From Clostridia bacterium (GTDB taxonomy: Bacteria; Bacillota; Clostridia; Oscillospirales; Acutalibacteraceae), in NCBI GenBank assembly GCA_017430965.1, contig JAFRLX010000111.1, positions 1-33,706 on the forward strand: DNA of 33,706 nucleotides. The letters run 5' to 3'. Positions 1-9,104 of the stretch are shown here, piece after piece. The notes below the pieces were generated by a model. That model worked only from the letters and a program-made list of their open reading frames with translations. It was not told where the DNA came from and made no database searches. The stretch's first letter is position 1, and the number at the start of each line of letters is the position of its first letter. The position numbers and the translations under genes are program-made.

Positions 1-690
1 AATGGTAATGTTTGTTAACCCGCTGCAACTGTCAAATGCAGAATAGCCAATGCTTGTGACAGTATTTGGAATGACCGTGTTTTGGCACCCGGCAATTAAT
101 GTGTTTGTTTCGGTTTCAATAATGGCATTGCAATTATTCTTGCTATTGTAAACGGTATTATTAGCATCCACTTGAATGCTTGTGAGCCCGCTGCAAGCAT
201 CAAACACATTACCGCTGTAAAATCTTGTAACTGAAGCAGGAATTGTGATGCTTGTTAACCCTTTACAACTCCGAAAGGCAAAATCATGGATACTTGTAAC
301 GGAATCGGGGATGGTGATGCTTGTGAGCCCGCTACAACCCAAAAATGCACTATTGCCAATGTCAGTGATGGATTTCCCAATAGTAATGTTTATTAATCCG
401 GAACAGCCAAAAAATACTTCATTGCCAATACTTGTGACACCGGATTGGATTTCAATCGATTTGATGGCGGTTTGCTCATAAAACGGACTTGTAGAGGAAT
501 AATTATAGTTACTCATCGCCCCGCTGCCGCTGATGGTCAGCTTGCCGGTAGAGGAATCGAAGGTATAATAGACATTGTCCCCGCACTGCCCGCTGCTTGG
601 CAAATCGGCGGCATGTGCGCCAAAGCCCAACCCCGCAAAGATGCTGAGAATGATGGATACAACCAAAATACCACTAAGAATTCTTTTCAT
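1..690 (-). CDS. BspA-like leucine-rich-repeat secreted protein (C-terminus beyond window)
   Basis: Reading from ATG at 690, the frame stays open for 230 codons to base 1, so the 3' end lies outside the window. The product starts with a signal peptide (MKRILSGILVVSIILSIFAG..., likely cut after GAHA). A short beta-rich segment with the motif GKLTISGSGAM follows. Then come LRR_5/BspA-type repeats of about 23 residues: VTSIGNEVFFGCSGL, ITDIGNSAFLGCSGL, VTSIHDFAFRSCKGL, VTSIGYSAFDSCSGL. This family is found on surface and secreted proteins of gut and oral bacteria, often linked to adhesion. The exact partner here is unknown. A GAGGCG ribosome site precedes the start by about 5 bases, and a good promoter and an upstream terminator separate it from the next gene. 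It is probably a monocistronic cargo-type surface protein and need not belong to the signalling cluster. Confidence 0.9.
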   Translation of the reverse strand, partial: MKRILSGILVVSIILSIFAGLGFGAHAADLPSSGQCGDNVYYTFDSSTGKLTISGSGAMSNYNYSSTSPFYEQTAIKSIEIQSGVTSIGNEVFFGCSGLINITIGKSITDIGNSAFLGCSGLTSITIPDSVTSIHDFAFRSCKGLTSITIPASVTRFYSGNVFDACSGLTSIQVDANNTVYNSKNNCNAIIETETNTLIAGCQNTVIPNTVTSIGYSAFDSCSGLTNITI

Positions 691-737
691 GTTTCGCCTC
701 AAAAACTTTAAAATGTTCATTTAAACTATATATAGTA

Positions 738-766
738 ATCATAACATAGATAAAACACAAATACAA
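738..766 (-). promoter_or_regulatory. Sigma-A-type promoter for the truncated LRR gene
   Basis: On the minus strand, TTGTAT (766-761) and TATGAT (743-738) are separated by exactly 17 bases and lie about 50 bases upstream of the ATG at 690. Both hexamers are near consensus and the surroundings are AT-rich. Confidence 0.6.
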
Positions 767-769
767 CAT

Positions 770-801
770 AAGAAAAAAGGATTTGGCACACCAAATCCTT
801 T
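770..801 (-). terminator. Intrinsic terminator after the 440-residue LRR gene
   Basis: A perfect 11-bp stem (776-786 with 791-801) has a 4-base loop and is followed on the minus strand by a run of T (778-773). It lies 66 bases past the stop of the gene at 867-2189, so it ends that transcript before the next LRR gene starts. Confidence 0.85.
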
Positions 802-866
802 CATGCAAAAGAAATGCAGCGATTCAATTCATCAATCAAAGCGCCGCATTTCACAGTTGAGAAAAT

Positions 867-2189
867 TTACTTTGTCTTTACTCTTGCCGCAGCACTCCAA
901 GCCGAAGCATACACCTTGCCGCCAACAACTTTGTAGGTTCTGATGCGCGCATAGTACAGCCTTCCGGCAGCGAGGTTTTTGACAAGCGCCGCATTTTTGG
1001 TTGCCCCTTTAACCGTAAGCACCTTGGCACCGCTAAACTTAGCATTGGTCGCATACTGAATTTGATAGCCATGGGTTTGCACGGCTTGCTTAGCCCACTT
1101 AGCGGCAAAGCACCTTCTGCCGGCAGTTAACCCGGCAAGCTTAGTCGGTCTGGGTAAAATGTTGAAATACAGTGTTTTTGCACCGCTGTAAGCGCCTTTA
1201 AATTTCACCACTGCTTTGGCTGTGCCCACATACCTGTTGGCAGCATAAGCAACGGTGTAGTAAGCGCTTGAAATGACAGCACCGTTGGTATCGGCTGCCA
1301 CCACTACCGGCTTTTTGAACGTACCGTCATAGTGAAAAGCGGTTGTTTTGAGCTTCACCGCCTTGACAACGGGGTGCAGATACCGAAACACATAATAAGT
1401 GGAATTGGTCGCGCAGTAGCTTTGCACACTGCCGCCATCCGCATAAATCACCACTTTCGTATCTCTACGGTTGCGGAAAACAGAGAAATTTTCCAAATAA
1501 CAATTTTTATTAAACACCTTCGCCGTTTTAATATAATCGGAAGAAAACGCGCCCCTGCCGATGCTTGTGACATTTGCCGGAACCGCAACATTTACCAGAT
1601 AGTTTCTGATAAATGCACCTTCACCGATTGTTGTAACACCGGCGCCGATATTTACTGCGCTCAGCGCATTATCACTAAAGGCGAAGGAACCGATAGTTTT
1701 CACACTGTCGGGAATCGTAATGGAAGTGAGAGCACAGTTGGTAAACGCACTTTCACCGATACTTTGAAGATTATAAGGGAAAGTCACGCTCTGCAAGCTT
1801 TCGCAGTAGAAAAAGGCATAATCTCCGATAGATGTCACTGATTGGGGTAACACCAAGTCCTCTATTTTCATTCCCTTGCAGGCATTTTTCCCTATCGTTG
1901 TAAGCGTATCGGGCAATTCCAAAACCTTGGCATTCAAAGCAATCAGGGAATTATCACCGAGCACGCGCACCGGATGTCCCTCAATGTAAGCAGGCACCAC
2001 AACCCTTTCGAGGTTGCAGGTATTTTGAATCGTGCCTGTTATTTTTGCATCGCCATTGTCTAAAACAACGGCATTATAGCTGCCTGTGTCGGAATAATAA
2101 TAGATTTTTTGTTCCGCATGCGCCAATACCGGAACGGCGCAGCTAAGCGCCAAAATCACTGCTAATAATAAACTGATGCTTCTTTTCAT
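867..2189 (-). CDS. BspA-like LRR secreted protein with Fn3-like C-terminus
   Basis: This 440-residue protein starts with a signal peptide (MKRSISLLLAVILALSCAVPVLAHA). A short beta region follows, then BspA/LRR_5 repeats from about residue 75 to 235 (TTIGKNACKG, VTSIGDYAFFYCESL, LQSIGESAFTNCAL, VKTIGSFAFSDNAL, VTTIGEGAF, VTSIGRGAFSSDYI). After these is a bacterial surface repeat module (about 275-345, 'Y.V.Y..N..VGTAKAVVKFKGAYSG' style). The last stretch is a fibronectin-III-like domain (about 346-440, with GYQIQYATNAKFSG and YYARIRTYKVVGGK). There is no LPXTG motif or C-terminal membrane segment, so it is probably released or held non-covalently. The start has GGAGTGAG 8 bases upstream. It follows the caspase-like gene by 88 bases and has its own strong terminator. 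A role in the phospho-signalling system is possible but not shown. Confidence 0.9.
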   Translation of the reverse strand: MKRSISLLLAVILALSCAVPVLAHAEQKIYYYSDTGSYNAVVLDNGDAKITGTIQNTCNLERVVVPAYIEGHPVRVLGDNSLIALNAKVLELPDTLTTIGKNACKGMKIEDLVLPQSVTSIGDYAFFYCESLQSVTFPYNLQSIGESAFTNCALTSITIPDSVKTIGSFAFSDNALSAVNIGAGVTTIGEGAFIRNYLVNVAVPANVTSIGRGAFSSDYIKTAKVFNKNCYLENFSVFRNRRDTKVVIYADGGSVQSYCATNSTYYVFRYLHPVVKAVKLKTTAFHYDGTFKKPVVVAADTNGAVISSAYYTVAYAANRYVGTAKAVVKFKGAYSGAKTLYFNILPRPTKLAGLTAGRRCFAAKWAKQAVQTHGYQIQYATNAKFSGAKVLTVKGATKNAALVKNLAAGRLYYARIRTYKVVGGKVYASAWSAAARVKTK

Positions 2190-2240
2190 TATTTCGTCTC
2201 ACTCCATTTCATTTTTTGTCATAATAAAATAATATCATTA

Positions 2241-2262
2241 GAAAACACACGCTTTGGCATGT
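2241..2262 (-). terminator. Weak terminator-like hairpin after the caspase-like gene
   Basis: A 6-bp stem containing one G-T pair (2247-2252 with 2257-2262) has a 4-base loop and is followed by GTTTTC on the minus strand. The stem is short and the T-run is imperfect, so read-through into the LRR gene at 2189 is likely. Confidence 0.3.
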
Positions 2263-2277
2263 TCTCTTTTTCATTGG

Positions 2278-4542
2278 TTAAATGCCGTCCATCGGGCAGT
2301 CACTATCCACAAGCTTCACCGCTTTAGAGCCGACATCCATAGAGTAAGCGGTAAAGTGCGCGCCGTTTTTCGAAGTTTTACCATAGCAAACATGGTTGCC
2401 GGTAATGTAGTAAATATAACTGGCATCCGCCTTGCAGAAAGTGGTTGCTTTGTAATCGCCGCCGGAAAGGTCGATTTTAAGAATATTGCCGCTTTTGATG
2501 TAGTACAGGCTGCTGCCGTCCAAATAGCAGGTACTTTCCACCTCGGCTATTTCCTTGTAAGTGTCCCCGACCCGGGTGATGATAATATAGCGGTTCTGAT
2601 AATACAGCTCAATGAATTCCTTACCGTGATAGGTGTATACCTGCATCACATTCCCACCGGCAAAGGGAGAAGTCTCCACAGTGAAATCAAAATCGCTGTT
2701 ATACACCTTACCTCCATCCGCACGCCAGGATTCCACCGATTCACCATTGGCAGAGTATACCCGCTCGCCATCGTATTCACACACATACTCGTTGGCATTG
2801 CCGGCAACGCTTGCACCGCTGTGGTCATACACCGTGACCGCATCATATTGCATTTCGCCGGTGTTATAGAGTTTCACGCCGATACCTTCTTCATAGAACT
2901 CCACAATATTCGCCTTGCCGTACGCCGGTTCGGACAGGGAAACAATTTTTTTCGTGCTGCCGCTTGCGGCATTAAATTGGTAAATACCAATCGGCTTATA
3001 ATACTTATCGGCGAAATACACATTGCTGCCGTCGCCGCGCATGGGCATAAAGCCGCCTGCATAATCCGAGGCATAGGTTTTGATGTACTTTTCTATGTTG
3101 TTGTAGTCGACATTGGAAGCGGTTGTCGTTTCGTTTTTCTCGGCTACTAATTTCAAATTATCGTCACCAAACACTATTACCTGAGCATAGTGTTTCTTGC
3201 CTTTTTCAACCACGGGTTCCGGAGACAAATCACCGTGTTTTTTCTGCGCGGTCCGTAATGCATCGAAGGCTGTTTGCCCTTTTGCCAAGGCAAAGCAAAC
3301 ACTCTTCATCATACTAATGTTATAATCTGTGTAAATCGTGTCACTGTTGGCATAAATTGTTTTTGCCCCCTTCGCCAACAATACATCTGTAAATTCATTG
3401 GTATATCCGGAATAGCAGGTAGCTAAATAAATCACAGCGCCATTCAAATCACCTTTTTTGAAATAATCATCAAAAAAACCTGCTTTGAAACCGGAATAAC
3501 CGCCTTCAATCGCAACAATATTATTGTTATTACACCATTTTTTATATCTGATGCTGCTTTTTAAAGTCTTATACTTTAAACCGGTCTTAATGATATATCC
3601 CGTTTTCTTGGTATATTCGCCGTGACCGTGCCAAAGGATTACCTTGGCGCCCTTCATTTTATCAAAGCCATCGAGATCTACTTCCTCATCATCATAATTA
3701 TCCTTAAATGCAAATCCCATTTTCTTTGATATTTCCTTTGCGGATTCATCCGGTTCCGGAAGCGCTTTGCCAAGACTATAGAAAGGCTGGTAGGTAGCAA
3801 TGCGGCTCTCGCTGCCGCCACTGTCAATGTTTTCAAATCGCGGGGAATAGACAAATTCGTCCCCTTCCTTGAGCTTGCAATACACACTGAGAGTTTCTTC
3901 TTCCAAATTTGCTTCGGTCGCCTTGCCGCTTTTGACAAGGCTGTCGGCATACTCATAGGCAGCTTGTATCAATTCATCTGCCTTAGCATGGTCGGCATAT
4001 CCATCCTTTAAATACGGCTTTTCGACCTCTTCAAATCCGCTCACCACATCATCCAGATAAACATAGCTTTCGCAGACACCATCCGGCGTCGGATTAAGTC
4101 CGGTCGGTCTTTTGTAGCTAAAGGCAAATATCAGCGCAATAATGATACCGATTAAGACAACTCCGCCGCCGATGGAAAGCCCTAAAATGAGCCCTAATTT
4201 GCTGTTACCGGAGCTCTGCCCTGCTCCGGCAGTCGCCGGCAGCGGCGCCATGCTCACAGTCGGCACCGGTTGCTGCACCGGAAAATCCGGTTTTGCATAA
4301 GGGTTCTGCCCTGCTTGCGGCTTTGCGGCAGGCTTGGCATAAGGATTCGCAGAAGCACCCGGTTTTTTGTAAGGATTGGCATACGGATTCTTGGGCACCG
4401 ACTTCAGCGTTGCATCGTGCGCTTGCTGTTTTGCCGCCGCAGGCTTTGTTGCCCCTGCGGAAGGGTGTTTAAATGAATTTCCGCAATGCACACAATTCGG
4501 CAAATTGGAAGGTGTCTCTTTTCCGCACTGATTACACTTCAT
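2278..4542 (-). CDS. Zinc-ribbon, membrane-tethered protein with extracytoplasmic caspase-like (CHAT/C14-type) domain
   Basis: Numbering is from ATG at 4542 (754 residues). GTG at 4551 is also in frame, but no ribosome site has workable spacing to it, and family members usually begin MKC. Order of parts: a zinc ribbon (C3, C6, C17, C20); a Pro/Ala/Lys linker with repeated NPYAKP-type units (about 50-85); one membrane segment (about 116-142); then an outer region. About residues 270-460 look like a clan CD caspase fold. A beta strand ends in WHGHG (H305/H307), and a later strand ends in LATCYSG (C376). These are the expected His and Cys of CHAT/caspase/gingipain-type peptidases. The C-terminal part (about 470-754) has recurring short beta units with YY, as in DUF5050/beta-propeller regions. 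The gene lies 24 bases after the ABC permease (15 from the GTG), so it is probably co-expressed with the exporter. Substrate unknown; loss of activity cannot be excluded. Confidence 0.8.
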   Translation of the reverse strand: MKCNQCGKETPSNLPNCVHCGNSFKHPSAGATKPAAAKQQAHDATLKSVPKNPYANPYKKPGASANPYAKPAAKPQAGQNPYAKPDFPVQQPVPTVSMAPLPATAGAGQSSGNSKLGLILGLSIGGGVVLIGIIIALIFAFSYKRPTGLNPTPDGVCESYVYLDDVVSGFEEVEKPYLKDGYADHAKADELIQAAYEYADSLVKSGKATEANLEEETLSVYCKLKEGDEFVYSPRFENIDSGGSESRIATYQPFYSLGKALPEPDESAKEISKKMGFAFKDNYDDEEVDLDGFDKMKGAKVILWHGHGEYTKKTGYIIKTGLKYKTLKSSIRYKKWCNNNNIVAIEGGYSGFKAGFFDDYFKKGDLNGAVIYLATCYSGYTNEFTDVLLAKGAKTIYANSDTIYTDYNISMMKSVCFALAKGQTAFDALRTAQKKHGDLSPEPVVEKGKKHYAQVIVFGDDNLKLVAEKNETTTASNVDYNNIEKYIKTYASDYAGGFMPMRGDGSNVYFADKYYKPIGIYQFNAASGSTKKIVSLSEPAYGKANIVEFYEEGIGVKLYNTGEMQYDAVTVYDHSGASVAGNANEYVCEYDGERVYSANGESVESWRADGGKVYNSDFDFTVETSPFAGGNVMQVYTYHGKEFIELYYQNRYIIITRVGDTYKEIAEVESTCYLDGSSLYYIKSGNILKIDLSGGDYKATTFCKADASYIYYITGNHVCYGKTSKNGAHFTAYSMDVGSKAVKLVDSDCPMDGI

Positions 4543-4566
4543 TCTATTCACACTTTCTATCTTGTT

Positions 4567-6609
4567 TTATCGTTTGTCATTCTTAACTCTGATAAGCAGG
4601 AAACGGCACAATACCGAACACACAAGAATGAACACCAACAGTACTGCCCAAATGAACAGCAGGTTGCCGAGTGTGCTCTCATACAGCGATTTGGCAGTCG
4701 CCATACTCGAACCCAAAGTAAGCTGCATAGAGGGGTTGCTGATTAAGAATTTCGGCTGTGCATCGTTGATACCGGTCGATGCGGCAAGAGCGGCGATGCC
4801 CCACTTGTTCACCATCAGGTTGGATAATACATCCATCACACCCTTCATTTCAAAGAGCACACCGGAGAAAACAATCTGCACAATGAGCACAATCGGAATA
4901 AAGGTGTTGGCGGTGGAAGAATTCTTCACTAAGGAAGAAATGACCAGCGCCATGGTATCTGCCGCAAAGGCGAGCAGGAACAGCGTGATATAATACTCAA
5001 TCCAAATGCTCGTAAACACACCCTTTGAAGGCAAATCCTTATTCATCACAAAGAGAGCAAAAATGCCTACAACCACAATCATTTGCACGGCGCAAACCGC
5101 AGATTGCACCACCAGCTTGGATACCACATAAGAGCCGAGCCTGAGGTTGGTCATATACTCTCTTTTGAGAATATTTCTCTCTTTACAAATCTCTTGAATG
5201 GAGTTACAAATGCCGACAAACACTGCCACGCACGCAAGCATAAACAAGCCGGTTTGCGTGCCGTTGAAAACAGCTAACTGACCATCCTTTTTAAAGCTGT
5301 GGTCATCATCCAAATCTTTATCTTTTTCCGCGCTGTAGTCGGCAGTATCTTCAACGCGCTTTTGCCACTCATCGTCGTGGTAGGCGTTGTTTTGAATATC
5401 GTAAGCCGTGCGGATGCCCTTAAACGGCACCAGGAAAGATGCCTTGCGCATCAAATCCTCTTCCTCCAAGCGGTAAGCGATATTTTTAAAATCTTGGTTT
5501 TGCACGGCAGCGAGATTGTCGCTGTCACCGCAATAGAAGGCATTTTTAAAGTGTTCGCTCTCATCGCCTTCAAAGCTGCCGGCAATCATCCCGGCGCTGT
5601 CTTTCGATTGCGCTTCCACTCCGCCGATAAAATAGGCGGCACTTAAGCGCGCTTCACCCAGCTGCCCTACCAAGCCGCCGACATGGCTGTCGCCGGAAAT
5701 GGTGCAGCCAACGGCATAGTGGTTGTAAATCTCCACATTGCCGCTGTTTGCCGCGCCGACAATGGCACCGACCTGATTATGACCTTCCACAAGGGATTTT
5801 TTCACGGTACAGCCGCTGATGCGCGCACTGTTTCCAACCTCTGCCGCAATGGCAGCCGCATTGTCGCCATCGGCAGATATTTCAGCATCCTGCAAGGCAA
5901 GGTTTTTGACAATGCCGTTGTGGAAGCAGGTCATGTCTTTATCCTCTCCCAGCACATTGATGCTTTCGGTTGTATCGTTGCTCTCTTCACTGCTCACGCT
6001 TGCAAAGAGTGCCACATTTTCATCCCCGTCAATGTTCAGGTTTTTGATGATATGGGCGTTACCGTCAAACGTGCCGGTAAAGGGATTTTCTTTGGTACCG
6101 ATAGGCGCCATACTATGTTGGTCAAAATCCATATCACACTGCAGAATATAGTTGTAGTGCAGGTAATCCTGCAACTCATCATATTCCGCCACCTTGCTCA
6201 GTGCCGCCAGCTGCGAAGGTTCCGTGATGAGCAAAAAGTCCTCATCACCGATTTTTTGGAAAACGGCAGGAAGCTTCTGAGCGATATTGGTCATATCAAT
6301 TTCTTCCCCATCCCACTTTTTCTCTTCGCTGCTTTTGACTTCAATTTCCTTGGTGCCGCCGTTTGCCTTGTCCTTTTCTTCCTGCACCACCTGCTGCCAC
6401 ACCAAAACCGGGTAGCCGTCATTGATTTGATGGTCGTCTTTGGTCTTGACGCTGTACATATCCGGTACCGCTACAAGACACACAATCAGGATAGTTAAAA
6501 GCGGAATAAACAAGGTTAATAAAAGGTTTTGTTTATCGTTAAAAAAGATATGAAAATACCTGTCAATTAATACAAATGCCTGTCTGAAAAAAGAAGGTTT
6601 TTTATTCAT
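4567..6609 (-). CDS. ABC-2 type permease with large GLUG-type extracytoplasmic insertion
   Basis: This 680-residue protein has one membrane segment near the N-terminus (about 28-48). A hydrophilic outer region of about 400 residues follows, and then a C-terminal block of about five membrane segments (about 455-670). The C-terminal block has the ABCG/ABC2_membrane signature region around EICKERNILKREYMTNL. The outer loop contains the element that usually precedes GLUG repeats (GTFDGNAHIIKNLNI) and then GLUG-like units (VGAIVGAANSGN, VGGLVGQLGEA, AGMIAGSF). GLUG repeats are otherwise seen in secreted adhesin-like proteins. The start overlaps the ATPase stop by four bases (ATGA), so the two are translationally coupled and form one exporter. 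Transported substrate unknown. The insertion may bind cell wall or the exported partner. Confidence 0.88.
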   Translation of the reverse strand: MNKKPSFFRQAFVLIDRYFHIFFNDKQNLLLTLFIPLLTILIVCLVAVPDMYSVKTKDDHQINDGYPVLVWQQVVQEEKDKANGGTKEIEVKSSEEKKWDGEEIDMTNIAQKLPAVFQKIGDEDFLLITEPSQLAALSKVAEYDELQDYLHYNYILQCDMDFDQHSMAPIGTKENPFTGTFDGNAHIIKNLNIDGDENVALFASVSSEESNDTTESINVLGEDKDMTCFHNGIVKNLALQDAEISADGDNAAAIAAEVGNSARISGCTVKKSLVEGHNQVGAIVGAANSGNVEIYNHYAVGCTISGDSHVGGLVGQLGEARLSAAYFIGGVEAQSKDSAGMIAGSFEGDESEHFKNAFYCGDSDNLAAVQNQDFKNIAYRLEEEDLMRKASFLVPFKGIRTAYDIQNNAYHDDEWQKRVEDTADYSAEKDKDLDDDHSFKKDGQLAVFNGTQTGLFMLACVAVFVGICNSIQEICKERNILKREYMTNLRLGSYVVSKLVVQSAVCAVQMIVVVGIFALFVMNKDLPSKGVFTSIWIEYYITLFLLAFAADTMALVISSLVKNSSTANTFIPIVLIVQIVFSGVLFEMKGVMDVLSNLMVNKWGIAALAASTGINDAQPKFLISNPSMQLTLGSSMATAKSLYESTLGNLLFIWAVLLVFILVCSVLCRFLLIRVKNDKR

Positions 6610-8219
6610 CGCACAGCCCTCCTGTTCGCTTGATTGTTCAGCGCATTATAGCGATTGACATAACCGTCAATATCCTGCGAAATCTTCTCGTAGGCATCTG
6701 CCAAATTGGTGACATTAAAGAATTTTTTTGCTTGCTCCGGGCTGCCGTAGAAGCACAGCTTACCGCCCGGTGCCAGGAAGATTACCTTGTCAAACAATTG
6801 AATGTTCTGCAGGGTATGGGTGATTACAATAACCGTCTTGCCTTTTTCATCGGAAAGGCGCCTGAGCTGGTGCATCAGGTTTGTTTCCGCTTCGGGGTCC
6901 AAACCGGAGGTCGGTTCATCCAGGAAGAACAGGCTCGGGTCGGAAATCAATTCCACCGCAATGGAAGCACGCTTGCGCTGACCACCGGAAAGCTTCTTAA
7001 TAAAGGTATCCTTCTGCGCAGTCAAATCTACCATATCCATGACATCGGCAACGCGCTCGGCAAGCTCCTGCTTGGTAATATCCTTAGGCAGCCGCAACTT
7101 ACCGGTGTAAGTGAGCATCGCTTCTAAGGTTAAATCATCATGCACAATGTCTTGCTGCGGCACATAGCCGATGGTTGATTTAATCGTACTGTAGTTTTTG
7201 TATAACTCCGTGCCGTTGATATATACCGTGCCTTCGGTAGCGGGTTCAAAACCGTTAATGCAATTCATAAAGGTGGTTTTACCGGCACCGGAGCCGCCCA
7301 AAATCGCCACCAGTTCACCGGGGCGAATGGCTAAGGAAACATGGCTTAAAATGTATTTTTTGTTGCCGCCGTTAATCCCGGTGCCCTGTTTGCAGGGAAC
7401 GATTCTGGAAATGTCATTGACAACCACTTCCACACCGCCGCCGGAATAGTTCTTCTTTTTGAGCTGCTGCTCGGCGCGGCGCACTATCATCTCCTGTTTC
7501 TTAAGCTCCGGTTTAGAATAGGGATTGCCTCTTTCATCCTTTGTCACGGCATTGAGCGTTAAGGTGGTGACATAGCTTTGGCGCTCGCGGTTCGGCACGC
7601 CGAAAATCACAGCTTTACCGATGCGGATAATCCTGGTATTACCGACTCTGATGACATCATTATTCTTAAACTCGTGCGTTCCCTTAATCGGCGCGCCGTT
7701 TAAGTAGGTACCGTTGACACTTCTCAAATCGGTAATGGTCACTGTTCCCTGGCGATTGTTGATCACCGCATGGTTTCTGGAAACAGCGACTGTAGGCACC
7801 TGAATATCGCTCTCGGCACCTCTGCCGATGGTAATTTGCGATTTCTTCTCAAGGTGCAGGAATTTCCACTGCAGGTGAGAGGTCGCGCAAAATGCCAGAT
7901 ATATTTTTCCGGTTTGCCCCAACAAAAAAACATCGCCATCGTTCAATCCGACCGGTGCCGACATTTTCTGCCCCGGGGCAACCGGGACTCTTTTTCCTTT
8001 AAAATAGGTTCCGTTTGTGCTGGCAAGGTCATGGTAAAAATACCTGCCGTTTCGGTACACAATTAAGCCGTGATTGCTTGAAACCGTTGGCGAGTTGAGC
8101 TTCACTGTTGCATTGGAGCCATGCCTGCCGATTGTTGTTTGGTAATCTTCTAAATCATAAGTAGAAACCGGTTGCCCGGTTTCAATGACGACCAATTGTG
8201 CAGGATTTTTAATTGACAT
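6606..8219 (-). CDS. FHA-FHA-ABC transporter ATPase (Rv1747-like, split from its permease)
   Basis: This 537-residue cytoplasmic protein has FHA domain 1 at about 10-105 (GR 31-32, SSNH 47-50, STNG 67-70). FHA domain 2 is at about 115-205 (GRG 132-134, SRNH 147-150, SVNG 167-170). A basic linker leads to an ABCG-type ATPase with Walker A GGSGAGKT (308-315), signature LSGGQ (410-414), Walker B FFLDE (431-435) and the switch His in ITHTL (H468). Both FHA domains keep the Arg, Ser, His and Asn used to read phosphothreonine. In mycobacteria the FHA-FHA-ABC exporter Rv1747 is a single chain with its permease and is phosphorylated by the neighbouring kinase PknF. Here the permease is a separate, overlapping gene, and a kinase and a PP2C sit just upstream. 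AGGAGA lies 8 bases before the ATG. Confidence 0.93.
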   Translation of the reverse strand: MSIKNPAQLVVIETGQPVSTYDLEDYQTTIGRHGSNATVKLNSPTVSSNHGLIVYRNGRYFYHDLASTNGTYFKGKRVPVAPGQKMSAPVGLNDGDVFLLGQTGKIYLAFCATSHLQWKFLHLEKKSQITIGRGAESDIQVPTVAVSRNHAVINNRQGTVTITDLRSVNGTYLNGAPIKGTHEFKNNDVIRVGNTRIIRIGKAVIFGVPNRERQSYVTTLTLNAVTKDERGNPYSKPELKKQEMIVRRAEQQLKKKNYSGGGVEVVVNDISRIVPCKQGTGINGGNKKYILSHVSLAIRPGELVAILGGSGAGKTTFMNCINGFEPATEGTVYINGTELYKNYSTIKSTIGYVPQQDIVHDDLTLEAMLTYTGKLRLPKDITKQELAERVADVMDMVDLTAQKDTFIKKLSGGQRKRASIAVELISDPSLFFLDEPTSGLDPEAETNLMHQLRRLSDEKGKTVIVITHTLQNIQLFDKVIFLAPGGKLCFYGSPEQAKKFFNVTNLADAYEKISQDIDGYVNRYNALNNQANRRAVR

Positions 8220-8250
8220 TTTCTTTCTCCTAATCTAACTGTTTTGCCTA

Positions 8251-9054
8251 CTAATGTATTTGAATGACAATCACTGTAATGTTATCCATTCCTCCGTTGT
8301 CAAGCGCTGCTTGAACAAGTGCATTGGCAGTATCCGGCAATGCTTTATGCTGCGCAAGAACTGCCGCTATTTGCGCATCGCTCACCATGTCATACAGCCC
8401 ATCGCTGCACAGCAGGTAAAGATCCCCTTTTTGTGCTTGGAAGTTCCGAAATTCCGGTTCGATGAGCATTTGCGCCGTATCGATGCCCAAATACTGCGTG
8501 AGTGCATGACTCTCTCTTGCGTGCGCTGCCTGCTGTGCGCTCATCACCCCGGCGCGCACCATCAGCTGCGCCTGTGTATGGTCGGTTGTTAATTGACTGA
8601 GTTTGTTGTCAACATAGCAATATGCCCTGCTGTCGCCCAAATTGGCAATGCTCACCGCTCCGTTCTGAAAGCCGAAAAGCACAATAGTGGAGCCCATTTT
8701 AGCGCGGCGTTTCTCCTGTTCGTCACAAACCCGCCGGTTCGCTTCAAATATCACTTCTTGTGTTTGCGCCGGCGAAAGCTGTGCTCGAAGCAAGTGTTTT
8801 TCCCTGTTGCGAATCGTTTCCACAGCGCGCTTGGAAGCAAGCTCTCCCGCAAAGGCGCCGCCCATCCCGTCGCAAACACAGCAAACAAATTGCGGCGAGG
8901 GTGCAATGCCGTGGGAAAACACGGTTTTCATATTCACAATTTTGGAAGCGAGATAAAAATTGTCTTCATTCTTTTCTCGCAGTTTGCCGACATTGGAAAC
9001 GGCAAATGCAGAAGCTTTTAATGCTTTGCTTGCCACTGCTTTTCTTTGTCTCAA
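8251..9054 (-). CDS. PP2C-family protein Ser/Thr phosphatase
   Basis: This soluble metal-dependent phosphatase has the standard PPM motifs: NEDN near residue 29-32, VCDGMGGAFAGELAS (about 60-74) with the metal-binding Asp and Gly, LGDSRAY, LCSDGLYDMV and the C-terminal GGMDNITVIVI. It is about the normal core length, with only a short basic N-terminus, so it should act in the cytosol. Start choice: TTG at 9063 sits one base after GAGGAG, too close for use. TTG at 9054 lies 10 bases after the same GAGGAG and is preferred; there is no ATG in frame upstream. The gene lies between the kinase (ends 9105) and the FHA-ABC ATPase (starts 8219). Its likely job is to reverse phosphorylation by that kinase, possibly on the exporter. 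Confidence 0.9.
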   Translation of the reverse strand: MRQRKAVASKALKASAFAVSNVGKLREKNEDNFYLASKIVNMKTVFSHGIAPSPQFVCCVCDGMGGAFAGELASKRAVETIRNREKHLLRAQLSPAQTQEVIFEANRRVCDEQEKRRAKMGSTIVLFGFQNGAVSIANLGDSRAYCYVDNKLSQLTTDHTQAQLMVRAGVMSAQQAAHARESHALTQYLGIDTAQMLIEPEFRNFQAQKGDLYLLCSDGLYDMVSDAQIAAVLAQHKALPDTANALVQAALDNGGMDNITVIVIQIH

Positions 9055-9104
9055 TTTTCTCAAACTCCTCGTTGCAATACCTGTTTCGGTTCTACCCCAC
9101 TCTC

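Noticed and set aside
5683-6498. Long plus-strand open frame of 271 codons opposite the ABC permease, and many others like it on the plus strand
   Set aside because: They lie antisense to genes with clear domains, show no domain motifs of their own, and lack consistent ribosome sites.
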